NCBI RefSeq assembly: GCF_029714405.1
Contig: NZ_CP121650.1
Coordinates: forward strand, 4,531,001 to 4,595,000
DNA from: Bradyrhizobium sp. CB82
GTDB taxonomy: Bacteria; Pseudomonadota; Alphaproteobacteria; Rhizobiales; Xanthobacteraceae
Direction: 5' to 3'
Length of the DNA: 64,000 nucleotides
Shown here: piece by piece, positions 1-7,377 of the stretch
How the letters are laid out: the number at the start of each line of letters is the position of its first letter
How positions within the stretch are numbered: position 1 is the stretch's first letter
Translations under genes and position numbers: made by a program
Notes under the pieces: generated by a model
The model's input: the letters and a program-made list of their open reading frames with translations, nothing else
What the model was told of the DNA's origin: nothing
The model's database searches: none

Positions 1-267
1 TTCGGCGAGCGCAGGCGCGATGGCTCCGCGCGTCGCCTGGAACTCGTCGTCGAAGGCCCGACTGCGATAGAGCTCGAAGCCCCGCGCCGCACTTTCGGCG
101 CGGCGGACGAGCAGGCGCAGGTCCGAGATCTTCTTCAGCGTCCCGACGGTGTGATCGACCCATGACGTGTCGGACCGCGACTTGACGTCGAGTCCGATCG
201 AGGCCGCAGTGATGATCAGGAGGATCGCAAGTCCGGCACCGAGAATGACGCGCTGCGAAGCAATCAA
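1..267 (-). CDS. CHASE3-type sensor histidine kinase, N-terminal part (runs off the window)
   Basis: An open frame of 89 codons starts at a TTG and continues past base 1, so only the N terminus is visible. Residues about 7-25 form a hydrophobic membrane helix. They are followed by a soluble segment rich in Arg, Ala and Glu (LRLLVRRAESAARGFELYRS), which matches the start of CHASE3 sensor domains. The TTG at 267-265 overlaps the stop codon of the upstream response regulator (TTGA overlap at 264-267), so the two are translationally coupled and almost certainly work as one phosphorelay. The kinase core lies outside the window, so the histidine kinase call rests on the domain and the pairing. Confidence 0.7.
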   Translation of the reverse strand, partial: MIASQRVILGAGLAILLIITAASIGLDVKSRSDTSWVDHTVGTLKKISDLRLLVRRAESAARGFELYRSRAFDDEFQATRGAIAPALAE

Positions 268-674
268 GGGGATTTGTTGTCCTTCACCGGCGTCGCCTCG
301 TCGAGACATTCCTTGATTGCAGTCAGCAGCGTCTCGGGCGTGAACGGCTTGCGCAGGCAACGCGTCGCGCCGAGTTCGAGCGCCATGCGGAGAAAATCGG
401 GCGAGGGCGATGCGGACGAGGCAAAGGCGTAGCCGGACATCGCGATCAGCGGGATCGTCGGCGCGCGTTCATGGAAGATGCGGATCGATTCGAAGCCCCG
501 CATATGCGGCATGAAGATATCGACCAGCATCGCGTCGAAGGTCTGCGCCTCGAGCGCAGCCAGCCCGGTCTCGCCGCCGTCAGTCAACGTGACGTCGAAG
601 CCGTGGCGTTGGAGGAGGACCTCGATGGTCGCGCCGACCATCGGATCGTCATCAACCACGAGAATACGCGGCAT
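264..674 (-). CDS. Single-domain response regulator (CheY-like receiver)
   Basis: The 136-residue protein consists of one receiver domain. The acidic pocket is visible at the start (ILVVDDDP), the phospho-acceptor Asp lies in MLVDIFMPHMRG, the conserved Thr/Ser position is in IAMSGYAF, and the Lys is in CLRKPF. There is no output domain, so it probably relays phosphate or acts by protein contact. The ATG at 674 is chosen because it sits directly before the first beta strand; a longer frame upstream has no receiver-like sequence. Its stop overlaps the TTG start of a CHASE3 kinase, which is likely its partner. Confidence 0.85.
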   Translation of the reverse strand: MPRILVVDDDPMVGATIEVLLQRHGFDVTLTDGGETGLAALEAQTFDAMLVDIFMPHMRGFESIRIFHERAPTIPLIAMSGYAFASSASPSPDFLRMALELGATRCLRKPFTPETLLTAIKECLDEATPVKDNKSP

Positions 675-897
675 GACTCTGCCTAACCAATCGAAGTCCC
701 CATAGCTTTGCTGATATAGGCGAATCGTGGATCGGGTCAATTTTGGATTGGACCAGTACAGATATGCACGGTGCGGTGCATAAAGCGCGCGTATGGCGTT
801 CGTGTGAAACCCCGCACGGCGCGAGACGACACGTGAAAAGGCGCCGCGTGAGAGCGGCGCCTTTCGGATCAAATTGGAGCGATGCAACTACACGACC

Positions 898-1518
898 CTA
901 GGGGCAGGGATGCCGCAGGCCGTCATAGCCGAGATAGGTGCCTGACGCGGGGTCATAGGACCGGTAGCGCTGGGCGCAATAGGCTGCGGAATCACCGCCG
1001 GTGTCGGGCACGACGGCTACGCTTGGGCCGGTGTCATAATAGTAATCGTCGCCGTAATAGTAGGGATCGCTGTAGTACGGACCGCCATAATAGGCGTATG
1101 AGCCGATCGTTCCGATTGCGGCGCCTGCGGCCACTCCCGGCCAGAAACCGCCACCGTGATGGCGCCAGCCGCCGCCATGCCAGTTGCCGCCGCTCCAGGT
1201 GCCGGACGGAGCACCGGCCGCGACACGGCTGCCGCCGCTCCAGGTGCCGGACGGAGCACCGGCGGCGACACGGCTGCCGCCGCTGAAGGCCGGCGCAGCA
1301 ACGCCGGGACGAACCGCCGTGGAGGCTGCGAAATTGCCGCCGCCACCGCGGACGGCGGCGGCACCGCCGCCGAAATTGCCGCCGCTCACCCGGGCTCCGC
1401 CACCACCGCCGCCGCCACCACCCTGAACGCGGGATTGAGCGAAGCTGACGGAGGGGGCTGCCAGCGGGAGGACCAGTGCCAGCGCAGCCGCGGCACTCAA
1501 AAGTCTGAGATTGTTCAT
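898..1518 (-). CDS. Secreted Gly-rich BA14K-family protein
   Basis: The 206-residue product starts with a clear signal peptide (hydrophobic residues about 5-22, ending near VSFAQ). A long low-complexity Gly/Ala/Val region follows, including a run of nine Gly. Two exact 15-residue repeats (SRVAAGAPSGTWSGG) are encoded by a 45-bp tandem duplication. A Tyr/Asp-rich stretch follows, then a C-terminal BA14K signature (YCAQRYRSYDPASGTYLGYD). BA14K proteins are secreted or envelope proteins of Rhizobiales, first described as a Brucella immunoreactive protein; their molecular role is unclear. The ATG at 1518 is preceded by AAGGAG at good spacing, so the longer upstream frame is not used. Confidence 0.85.
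   Translation of the reverse strand: MNNLRLLSAAAALALVLPLAAPSVSFAQSRVQGGGGGGGGGARVSGGNFGGGAAAVRGGGGNFAASTAVRPGVAAPAFSGGSRVAAGAPSGTWSGGSRVAAGAPSGTWSGGNWHGGGWRHHGGGFWPGVAAGAAIGTIGSYAYYGGPYYSDPYYYGDDYYYDTGPSVAVVPDTGGDSAAYCAQRYRSYDPASGTYLGYDGLRHPCP
1186..1284. repeat. 45-bp tandem repeat (about 2.2 copies) inside the BA14K gene
   Basis: Bases 1186-1230 and 1231-1275 are near-identical (one visible C/G difference), followed by a 9-base partial third copy. The unit is a multiple of three and encodes the 15-residue repeat SRVAAGAPSGTWSGG on the minus strand. Copy number could vary without breaking the frame. Confidence 0.85.
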
Positions 1519-1745
1519 ATTCGGCTCCTTGTTCCCGGACTCAAACCGCTCAAGCGGGTAGTGGTTCCCAGGCGCCCGCGAGGTTTGCGGGGGAAACGCA
1601 GCATTCCTGACCGCGTCTGTACCCGGCATGAACGGATCGCGTTCGCATTGCGGCGGATCAGCGCATGTCCCATCCGCCGTGCGGCAACTGGACAAGTTCG
1701 CTTCCGGATGGCATCAGGACCCCACGAAGCAGGGCCTTTTGCCGC

Positions 1746-2153
1746 ATGAAACAATTCTTCCTCAAGCTCTTCACCTGGTGGAACAGCCAGACCTTTGGCA
1801 CGCAGCTCTGGACCCGGCGGTTCGGCGAACTGGTCGGCCAGGACGAGCAGGGCAACCGCTACTACCGCACCCGCGGCGGCGTGATCGATCCGACGCTCGG
1901 CTTCGAGCGGCGCTGGGTGATCTATGACGGCTATGCCGAAGCGAGCCGCGTGCCGCCGGCCTGGCACGGCTGGCTGCATCACGTCGTCGATGTTCCGCCG
2001 ACAGAGCTGAACTACAAGCCGCGCGAGTGGGAGAAGCCGCATCAGCCGAACCTGACCGGCACGCCCAAAGCCTACCGGCCGTCCGGCTCGACGCTCGCGA
2101 CCGGCAAGCGCCCCAAGGCGACCGGCGACTACCAGCCCTGGACGCCTGGCTAA
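1746..2153 (+). CDS. NADH:ubiquinone oxidoreductase subunit NDUFA12 homologue
   Basis: The 135-residue protein matches the NDUFA12/B17.2 accessory subunit of respiratory complex I. Visible family features are an N-terminal aromatic segment (FFLKLFTWWNSQTFGTQLWT), the central GQDEQGNRYYRTR and RRWVIYDGYAEASRVPPAWH motifs, and a C-terminal Pro-rich tail. Alphaproteobacteria are the bacterial group that shares this mitochondrial-type supernumerary subunit. It is expected at the membrane arm junction on the cytoplasmic face. The ATG at 1746 is chosen because homology begins there; the ribosome binding site is weak (AGGG about 10 bases upstream). A perfect stem-loop follows at 2194-2215. Confidence 0.93.
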   Translation: MKQFFLKLFTWWNSQTFGTQLWTRRFGELVGQDEQGNRYYRTRGGVIDPTLGFERRWVIYDGYAEASRVPPAWHGWLHHVVDVPPTELNYKPREWEKPHQPNLTGTPKAYRPSGSTLATGKRPKATGDYQPWTPG

Positions 2154-2193
2154 ACCGACAATTCCGCAGATCCAATTTCCGAAGCTGTTGGGC

Positions 2194-2215
2194 GCTGGAT
2201 GCATTCGCATCCAGC
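2194..2215 (+). terminator. Perfect 9-bp stem-loop after NDUFA12
   Basis: GCTGGATGC (2194-2202) pairs with GCATCCAGC (2207-2215) across an ATTC loop, 40 bases after the NDUFA12 stop. There is no T-run, so it may be a transcript 3' end stabiliser rather than a true intrinsic terminator. Confidence 0.45.
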
Positions 2216-2220
2216 TAACG

Positions 2221-2491
2221 ACGCTGTGAACAACGGGAACAGCGGGGACGCCGCATGAGCGGCCGTTGCGCTGCCGCCAGCGATGCGGCTCAATGTACCC
2301 ATCTTACGGAGATGGGAGACCATCGCGTACGGTTCGGGCAACGGTTCGCGACTGTCCCGAAATGCAGCGGCTGCCGAGTAGGACTCGATCGGGAGATAGG
2401 CCCCCGGTCTGGAAGCTCCGAAATCGCCCGTTTGAATGTGCAGCTGTCGTAAGACAGGAAAGGCCGCCCGGGAAACCAGGCGGCCTTTTTC
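2221..2491 (+). ncRNA. Candidate structured small RNA (no gene recognised)
   Basis: The 350 bases between NDUFA12 and the DJ-1 gene have no credible coding frame but are densely foldable. CCCATCT (2298-2304) pairs with AGATGGG (2310-2316). TCCCGA (2355-2360) and TCGGGA (2389-2394) close a three-way junction that contains GCAG/CTGC (2364-2374) and CGAG/CTCG (2375-2387). A strong hairpin with a T-run ends the stretch at 2461-2491 on the plus strand. That layout suits an independently terminated sRNA. I do not recognise a family: the signatures of SRP RNA, RNase P RNA and tmRNA are absent. The 5' end is a guess and no promoter was identified. Confidence 0.3.
2461..2491 (+). terminator. Intrinsic terminator
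   Basis: AGGCCGCC (2461-2468) pairs with GGCGGCCT (2479-2486) and is followed by TTTTT. The T-run is on the plus strand, so it best fits a plus-strand transcript from the 2221-2460 region. It lies just beyond the minus-strand DJ-1 gene stop and may also end that transcript, because the opposite strand has a shorter TTTCCT. Confidence 0.75.
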
Positions 2492-2503
2492 TGTTGCGAT
2501 CGA

Positions 2504-3190
2504 TCACATCACCCTGGCCGCGGCGCGTTTTGCGGCTTCGATGCGACGCGCTTGCGCGGGAGCGATCCGTTCCTTCATCAGTGCGAGCACCTCAGTGGGT
2601 GCGGTCTCCGGCGAGCCCGCGTTGAACGGCGGTGCCGGATTGTATTCCAGGCGGAGCTGGATCGCTTCCGCCATGGTGCGGTCGACCAGAATCGAGACCA
2701 GCGTCAGCGCGAAATCGATCCCGGCCGTGACGCCGCCGCCGGTGATGCGGTTGCGGTCGATGCAGACGCGCGTCCGCGTCGGGGTCGCCCCGAACAGCGC
2801 CAGCACCTCCATGGCGGTCCAGTGGGTGGCTGCGCGATAGCCTTTCAACAGGCCGGCTGCGCCCAGCACCAGCGATCCCGTGCACACCGAGGTGACGTAT
2901 TTGGCGCCCTCGGCCTGCCTGCGCAGGAAATCGAGTACCTCCTCGTCATTGACGAGCGCATCGGTGCCGAAGCCGCCGGGCACGCAGATCACGTCGAGTT
3001 GTGGGCAATCGGCGAAGGTCGTGGTCGGCGTCAGAGTCACCACGGAATCGCTCGGGACGGGCTCGATCCGTTTCCAGATCAGATGCACCTCGGCGCCGGG
3101 CACGGAGGAAAACACCTGCACGGGACCGGTGAGGTCGAGCTGGGTGACGCGCGGAAAAACCAGACATCCGATTCTGAGCGGTGACGACAT
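2504..3190 (-). CDS. DJ-1/PfpI family protein, isonitrile hydratase-like
   Basis: The 228-residue product is a single class I glutamine amidotransferase-like (DJ-1/PfpI) domain. The nucleophile-elbow Cys is at residue 103 (VTSVCTGSLVLGAAG), with an upstream FPRVTQLDLTGP segment and VICVPGGFG before it. This arrangement resembles Pseudomonas isonitrile hydratase InhA, which hydrates isonitriles to N-substituted formamides, and many uncharacterised relatives. The substrate here is unknown. The ATG at 3190 is chosen because GGAGG sits about 6 bases upstream. It is divergent from a GlxA-type regulator that carries the same DJ-1 domain, so it is probably the target of that regulator. Confidence 0.8.
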   Translation of the reverse strand: MSSPLRIGCLVFPRVTQLDLTGPVQVFSSVPGAEVHLIWKRIEPVPSDSVVTLTPTTTFADCPQLDVICVPGGFGTDALVNDEEVLDFLRRQAEGAKYVTSVCTGSLVLGAAGLLKGYRAATHWTAMEVLALFGATPTRTRVCIDRNRITGGGVTAGIDFALTLVSILVDRTMAEAIQLRLEYNPAPPFNAGSPETAPTEVLALMKERIAPAQARRIEAAKRAAARVM

Positions 3191-3225
3191 GAGAGCCTCC
3201 AGACAATCAGCTTGACGGGCCGACG

Positions 3226-3257
3226 ATGCCATGATGCTCTTCTGTCAGAAATGGCAT
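3226..3257. promoter_or_regulatory. Candidate operator between the DJ-1 and GlxA-type genes
   Basis: The 106-bp divergent spacer contains the inverted repeat ATGCCAT (3226-3232) / ATGGCAT (3251-3257). Inside it is a second palindrome, TTCTGTCAGAA (3240-3250). AraC/GlxA regulators often bind such spacers, so this is the most likely binding region. The assignment is by position and symmetry only. Confidence 0.35.
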
Positions 3258-3296
3258 AATTCCCTCGTTTTCGGACATAGCCTGAGGACTTGTCCC

Positions 3297-4235
3297 ATGA
3301 TCGGCGTTCTGATCTTTCCCGACTTCCAGTTGCTCGATGCGGCGGGCCCGATCTCGGTCTTCGAGATCGCGGCGCGCTATGCGCGGAGAGCGCCTGTCAT
3401 CCGTGTGCTGGCGCTGAATGCCGGGCCGGTGCGCAGCTCGTCCGGCGTCGAGATGATGGCGCGCGATTTCAAATCGGCGAATGCGGTCACGACGCTGATC
3501 ATCGCGGGCGGCGAGGGTGTGGCGGGCGCAGCGCGCTGCCCAGCCACGCTTGCCTTCGTGCAGCGGCTGGCCAGGCGCGGCGTGCGCGTCGCGAGCGTCT
3601 GCTCCGGCGCCTATGTGCTGGCGGAGGCTGGTTTGCTGGACGGCAAGCGCGCCACCACTCATTGGGGCCGCACACGCGATTTCGTCGCGCGCTATCCCAA
3701 GGTCAAGCTCGAGCCGGACCAGATCTTCACGCGCGACGGCGACATCTGGACGTCGGCCGGCATCACCGCCGGCATCGATCTTGCGCTCGCGATGGTGACG
3801 GAGGACGACGGCGAGGCGGTCGCACAGGATACTGCACGCCAGCTCGTGCTGTACCATCGCCGCAGCGGCGGACAGTCGCAGTTCTCGTCACTCCTGGAAT
3901 TGAAGGCGCCGAACGGCCGCTTTGGACCGCTGCTCGCCTGGGCGCGCGAGAACCTCGATACGCCGCTGACGGTCGAGGATCTGGCCGAGCGCGCCAACAT
4001 GAGTGCGCGGCATTTCGCTCGCGCGTTTGCCGCCGAAACCGGTTCGACACCGTCGAAGGCGATCGAACGCTTGCGCGTCGAGGTGGCGCGCGAGCGCGTG
4101 CAGTCGTCCAGCGAAGCGATCGAGCGCGTCGCGCAATCGACCGGCTTCCGCGACCCTGAAAGGATGCGCCGCGCCTTCATCCGCGCCTTCGGCCAGCCGC
4201 CGCAATCGCTGCGGCGGGCGGCGCGGGCGGGTTAG
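3297..4235 (+). CDS. GlxA-family transcriptional regulator (DJ-1 domain plus AraC-type HTH)
   Basis: The 312-residue protein has an N-terminal DJ-1/PfpI domain (about 1-190) that retains the elbow Cys in VASVCSGAYVLAEAG. The C-terminal AraC/XylS double helix-turn-helix (about 210-305) starts at ENLDTPLTVEDLAERANMSARHFARAF and ends at STGFRDPERMRRAFIRAFGQPP. In this family the DJ-1 domain senses a ligand and is usually not an enzyme. The ATG at 3297 begins exactly at the first DJ-1 beta strand (MIGVLIFPDF). Upstream ATGs exist in frame but encode nothing family-like. It lies divergent from a stand-alone DJ-1 enzyme, which it probably controls. Confidence 0.88.
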   Translation: MIGVLIFPDFQLLDAAGPISVFEIAARYARRAPVIRVLALNAGPVRSSSGVEMMARDFKSANAVTTLIIAGGEGVAGAARCPATLAFVQRLARRGVRVASVCSGAYVLAEAGLLDGKRATTHWGRTRDFVARYPKVKLEPDQIFTRDGDIWTSAGITAGIDLALAMVTEDDGEAVAQDTARQLVLYHRRSGGQSQFSSLLELKAPNGRFGPLLAWARENLDTPLTVEDLAERANMSARHFARAFAAETGSTPSKAIERLRVEVARERVQSSSEAIERVAQSTGFRDPERMRRAFIRAFGQPPQSLRRAARAG

Positions 4236-4404
4236 ACCGTTAACCCCCGGGGCGCGCTCGTTTTCCGCTGTGATTGCGCTTTCCCGCCTGAAGAAAAGCC
4301 CCCAGATCACGAACAGGGCATCGCGGCGGGACCAAAATGCCTCGCCTTGAACATGATTTCGAGCTTACATGCGGAGAAATCTGGGCAATGGCAGGGCAAT
4401 TGCA

Positions 4405-4545
4405 ATGGCGGCTCAGTCCCACAAGACCGCAGAAGAAGAGTACGAGGAGCAGGTTCGCATCCTCGTCCGCATCGTGTCAGCCAGCACCCTGGGGCTCCTC
4501 GCTTTTGCCGCGGGCCTGCTGATTGGGACCTTTCTGTTTTCGTGA
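4405..4545 (+). CDS. Small membrane protein (46 residues)
   Basis: The frame encodes a charged N-terminal half (HKTAEEEYEEQVRILVRIV) followed by one hydrophobic helix (STLGLLAFAAGLLIGTFLFS) that ends at the C terminus. This is a classic small single-span protein with the acidic end probably cytoplasmic. AGGG lies about 9 bases before the ATG. The last 69 bases overlap the 3' end of the convergent transporter gene. I do not recognise a family. The amphipathic-then-hydrophobic composition and GC-rich codon choice make it more credible than a chance frame. Confidence 0.6.
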   Translation: MAAQSHKTAEEEYEEQVRILVRIVSASTLGLLAFAAGLLIGTFLFS

Positions 4546-5589
4546 TCGAAGATAAAGCCCGCGCGATGAGGGTTCATCGTGCCTTAAGGCGCCACCGGCT
4601 GCCGCCGCGCTTGTTGCTTGCGGCTGCGCCGTCAAACGTCTTGCGATCGGCGTCAGCATTTGCGGCGCGAGGTAGTAGGGAAACTGGGTGAGCGCGAAAT
4701 AGAGCCAGGTCATGCCGGGCAGCGCGCCGGCGGTCGCCGCCAGCATCAGCCCGAGATTACGCTGCGACACCATCAGGCCGAGCGCGAGCGCCTGTTCGTA
4801 GCCGATGCGGCGGAATAGCAGCGTCGTGACGATCAGCAGCGCAAAGAAGATTGCGAAGGCGAGCAGCGCAATGGCGATCGACAGCAGGGGATCGGCGAGG
4901 AAGTCGGCGATCACGTTGCCCATGACGGCCGCGACGAAGACGAGCAGGATGATGATGTTGATGCCGTCGATCGGCCGGCGCTGACGCTGGATGGCCTCGG
5001 TGCCGAACAGCCAGCGGATGACCGTGGCAACCAGGAGCGATCCCGCGAGGATCGCGAGCAGCTTTGCGCCGAGAGCAAGCGGCGGGATGCTGAGCGTTCC
5101 GGCAAGGAAGAGTGCGGCGAAGAGCGACGCCGTGAACGGCACCAGCGCCGTAGAGGTCACCAGCGTGACCAGCACTAGCGTGGCATCGAGGCCCATCAGC
5201 GCGGCGATCGCGGGCGAGGCCATCATCGGCGAAGCGATGGCCTGGAGCATCAGGGCAAGGAACAGCTCGGGCAAGCGGGCATCGAAGCCGGTGAGATGCG
5301 CGGCGAGGCCAAAGATCAGGGGAACGCCGATCGTCGTCCAGGCGGTTGCCGCGACGATCAGCCCCGGCCGGCGCAGCTGCGCGCGGAGCGCTGCGAGGTC
5401 GACCCGCATGAAGGAGATGACGAGCAGGAGAAAGATCGCCTCGGTCACGAAAGGCCGCAGCAGCGCGCCGAGCGGCGGGATCGCGATGCCGAACAGCACC
5501 AGCGCCGCCACCGCGCGGGTGCCCTGGTCGCCGAGCCATGTCAGCCAGCGCACGGGAGTGGCCAGGGTGGCTTGCAGGCTGGGAGGCAT
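4477..5589 (-). CDS. BASS-type (bile acid:sodium symporter-like) membrane transporter
   Basis: The 370-residue polytopic protein has about nine or ten hydrophobic helices. The segment LLVISFMRVDLAALRAQLRRP resembles the first core repeat of bile acid:sodium symporter-related permeases, and the SPMMASPAIAALMGLDATLVL region fits the second half. The substrate cannot be predicted. The start is uncertain: the ATG at 5589 is used, but a TTG at 5658 would add 23 residues. The C-terminal 40 residues are hydrophilic and low-complexity. They run antiparallel over the 3' end of the 46-residue gene, so the true stop may have been lost by mutation and replaced by a downstream one. Confidence 0.7.
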   Translation of the reverse strand: MPPSLQATLATPVRWLTWLGDQGTRAVAALVLFGIAIPPLGALLRPFVTEAIFLLLVISFMRVDLAALRAQLRRPGLIVAATAWTTIGVPLIFGLAAHLTGFDARLPELFLALMLQAIASPMMASPAIAALMGLDATLVLVTLVTSTALVPFTASLFAALFLAGTLSIPPLALGAKLLAILAGSLLVATVIRWLFGTEAIQRQRRPIDGINIIILLVFVAAVMGNVIADFLADPLLSIAIALLAFAIFFALLIVTTLLFRRIGYEQALALGLMVSQRNLGLMLAATAGALPGMTWLYFALTQFPYYLAPQMLTPIARRLTAQPQATSAAAAGGALRHDEPSSRGLYLRSRKQKGPNQQARGKSEEPQGAG

Positions 5590-5798
5590 GTGAACGTCCA
5601 GGAGAGTGTCGCCTCGGCGGAAAGCGGAAGGCGACGTGAGGATAAACTCTTGAAGCAATCGCCTCCAAGCTCAAAGTAGCAAGTCGTTACCGTGGATTGC
5701 GCGCGTGGCCCGGAGGTCGCGCGGCGCAATCCGGGTAGCGGACAAATAACGACAGCCCCTGCATCCCGCTTCGCTGCATGCGCGCCATGACAGCGTCT

Positions 5799-6743
5799 TC
5801 AACTTAACTCCCTCAACCACGCGCCGATCTCTGCGGCCGCGACATCGGCCTGCTGCAGCAGTTTGCCCATGGTGAAGAAGCCGTGGAATTGGCCGGGGAA
5901 GTGGCGATAGGCGACGGGCACGCCGGCCTGCCTCAGGCGCTCTGCATAGTCGTGGCCTTCGTCGCGCAACGGATCGGCGCCGGCAGTCAGCACATAGGCC
6001 GGAGGCAGGCCATTGAGCGTGGCGCGGGCCGGCGAGGCGCGCCAGTCGTGCGTGTCGGCGGCGCCGTTGAGATAATGGTCTCGGAACCAGCGGACGACGG
6101 AATGGGTGAGGAGCAGGCTGGTTTCGGGCTCGCTGTGCGAGGGGTGCATCATCGCGAAATCGACGGCGGGATAGATCAGCACCTGACCTGCGAGGCTCAC
6201 GCGGTTGGCGTCCCGGGCGGCGATGGCGACCACGGCGGCGAGATTGCCGCCGGCGCTGTCGCCGCCGACGCTGAGGCGCGACGCATCGATGCCGAGCGCG
6301 CTCGCGTTCGCCGCGATCCAATGGGTCGCGGCGACGGCATCGTCCACGGCGGCGGGAAACTTGTGCTCAGGCGCGAGGCGATAGTCGACCGAGATCACGA
6401 TCAGCTCGCCCTCGACGGCGAGCTTGCGGACTGCGACGTCATGGGTGTCGAGATCGCCGATCACCCAGCCACCGCCATGGAAGAACACAAGGCCCGGCGA
6501 TAGACCGTGATGTTGGCGTAGTGTCATTGGCACGTAGAGGCGGGCAGGGATCGTGCCGTGCGGCGCTGGAATCGCGAGCGCTTCGATGCGTGCCAGTTCA
6601 GGCGGCTCGGGATTGGTCGCGAAGCGCGCTTGCGAATAATCTGCGCGCGCCTGCGCTGCGGTCAGCGTTTCATAAGGCGGACGGTCGGCGTCGAGGAACG
6701 CCTTGTAGACCGCGGCGGCATCGGGATCGAGGACGACTGGCAT
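5799..6743 (-). CDS. Alpha/beta hydrolase of the hormone-sensitive lipase (type IV) family
   Basis: The 314-residue esterase or lipase has the HSL hallmarks. HGGGW at 89-93 forms the oxyanion hole, GDSAGG at 161-166 holds the nucleophile Ser163, and an Asp (TAGADPLRDEG) and a late His (RHFPGQFHGF) complete the triad. Such enzymes hydrolyse short acyl esters in the cytoplasm. The ATG at 6743 is chosen because the family N terminus (LDPDAAAVYKAFLDA) begins there; a longer frame upstream is not family-like. No signal peptide is present. It has no obvious operon partner, as the upstream 634 bases lack genes. Confidence 0.88.
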   Translation of the reverse strand: MPVVLDPDAAAVYKAFLDADRPPYETLTAAQARADYSQARFATNPEPPELARIEALAIPAPHGTIPARLYVPMTLRQHHGLSPGLVFFHGGGWVIGDLDTHDVAVRKLAVEGELIVISVDYRLAPEHKFPAAVDDAVAATHWIAANASALGIDASRLSVGGDSAGGNLAAVVAIAARDANRVSLAGQVLIYPAVDFAMMHPSHSEPETSLLLTHSVVRWFRDHYLNGAADTHDWRASPARATLNGLPPAYVLTAGADPLRDEGHDYAERLRQAGVPVAYRHFPGQFHGFFTMGKLLQQADVAAAEIGAWLRELS

Positions 6744-6981
6744 GGGAGGCCTTGCGAGGGTTTGCGGATGTCGTTTTCGGGTTCGCTTGCACCACGGAAC
6801 GACGGAAGCCGGCATCCGTCAGGGCTCGCCGGAAGGGGGCGGCCGCCCAACTATCCCATCTGGTGGGCTCTCTGGCCAGCCGGAGGCCCATGGGCGAGGG
6901 GAAACCGCCCTTTCCCCGCCGCTTCCGGCGGGTTAATTGCAGATGCCTATTTTTATAGGGTTTGGCGAACCCTTGGAGCTT
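6744..6981. other. Gene-free stretch with overlapping hairpins
   Basis: No convincing gene was found between the hydrolase start and the first 25-bp repeat. Stem-loops are stacked at the end of the stretch. GGGGAAA (6898-6904) pairs with TTTCCCC (6911-6917). CCCGCCG (6915-6921) pairs with CGGCGGG (6926-6932). CCTAT/ATAGG lies at 6946-6959 and GGGTT/AACCC at 6958-6972. The first two share bases 6915-6917 and so cannot both form fully. The stretch precedes the direct repeat and may belong to an integration site. Confidence 0.45.
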
Positions 6982-7006
6982 GCGGTCCCGGATTGGTCCC
7001 GGAAAC
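6982..7006 (+). repeat. 25-bp direct repeat, left copy (candidate att site)
   Basis: This 25-base sequence, starting GCGGTCCCGG and ending TCCCGGAAAC, recurs without a mismatch at 9282-9306 in the same orientation, exactly 2300 bases away. Internally it carries two copies of GGTCCCGGA. Shortly after it is TTGCAATGTTTTTA (7013-7026), which has a 13/14 match at 9360-9373 behind the other copy. The pair brackets an AT-richer two-gene islet. No tRNA end is visible here. Confidence 0.75.
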
Positions 7007-7377
7007 GAATTATTGCAATGTTTTTAACAAAATCAAATACTTATAGAGAATATTAACGCAGTAGTTGGTCGTGTTCACATTACAATTTTCTTTCGAAACC
7101 AACCTGACACGCCGAATACGCGGTGTAGTTGCATTGCAAGCCACGGACCGGCGGGAAAGCTATTCGACAGGGCTTAGTGCCTTGGAATTGCAATCTAAGG
7201 AGAAGTGCGTGAGGGCAGCTTCAGCGGGAGCTGTGGAAGGCTTGTTCATATTCGCCACTGTCTGCTTTTCGATGTAGCTGGCGTTGGGTAAATTTCCCTA
7301 GTCTGCGCAGACAGTAAACATCTGATTTTTCAATTATTCTGGCTCCAAGTCTGCATGGGGCCGACTGGGAAAACCCG
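7007..7377. other. Gene-free leader inside the islet
   Basis: These 371 bases are clearly more AT-rich than the flanking genome and lack a convincing gene; a 70-codon frame at 7065-7277 shows no family or ribosome-site support. ACACGCCGAATACG at about 7107-7120 recurs as its reverse complement near 9391-9404. The promoter of the AlbA-type gene probably lies here, but no clear -35/-10 pair could be assigned. Confidence 0.4.

Noticed and set aside
1186..1284. CRISPR-like array
   Set aside because: The repeat units are adjacent with no spacers and lie in frame inside a coding sequence.
2221..2491. SRP RNA, RNase P RNA or tmRNA
   Set aside because: The diagnostic conserved loops of these RNAs are not present, so the stretch is left as an unassigned candidate.
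7065..7277. 70-codon frame in the islet leader
   Set aside because: No ribosome site, no hydrophobic or domain pattern, and it lies in the probable promoter region.
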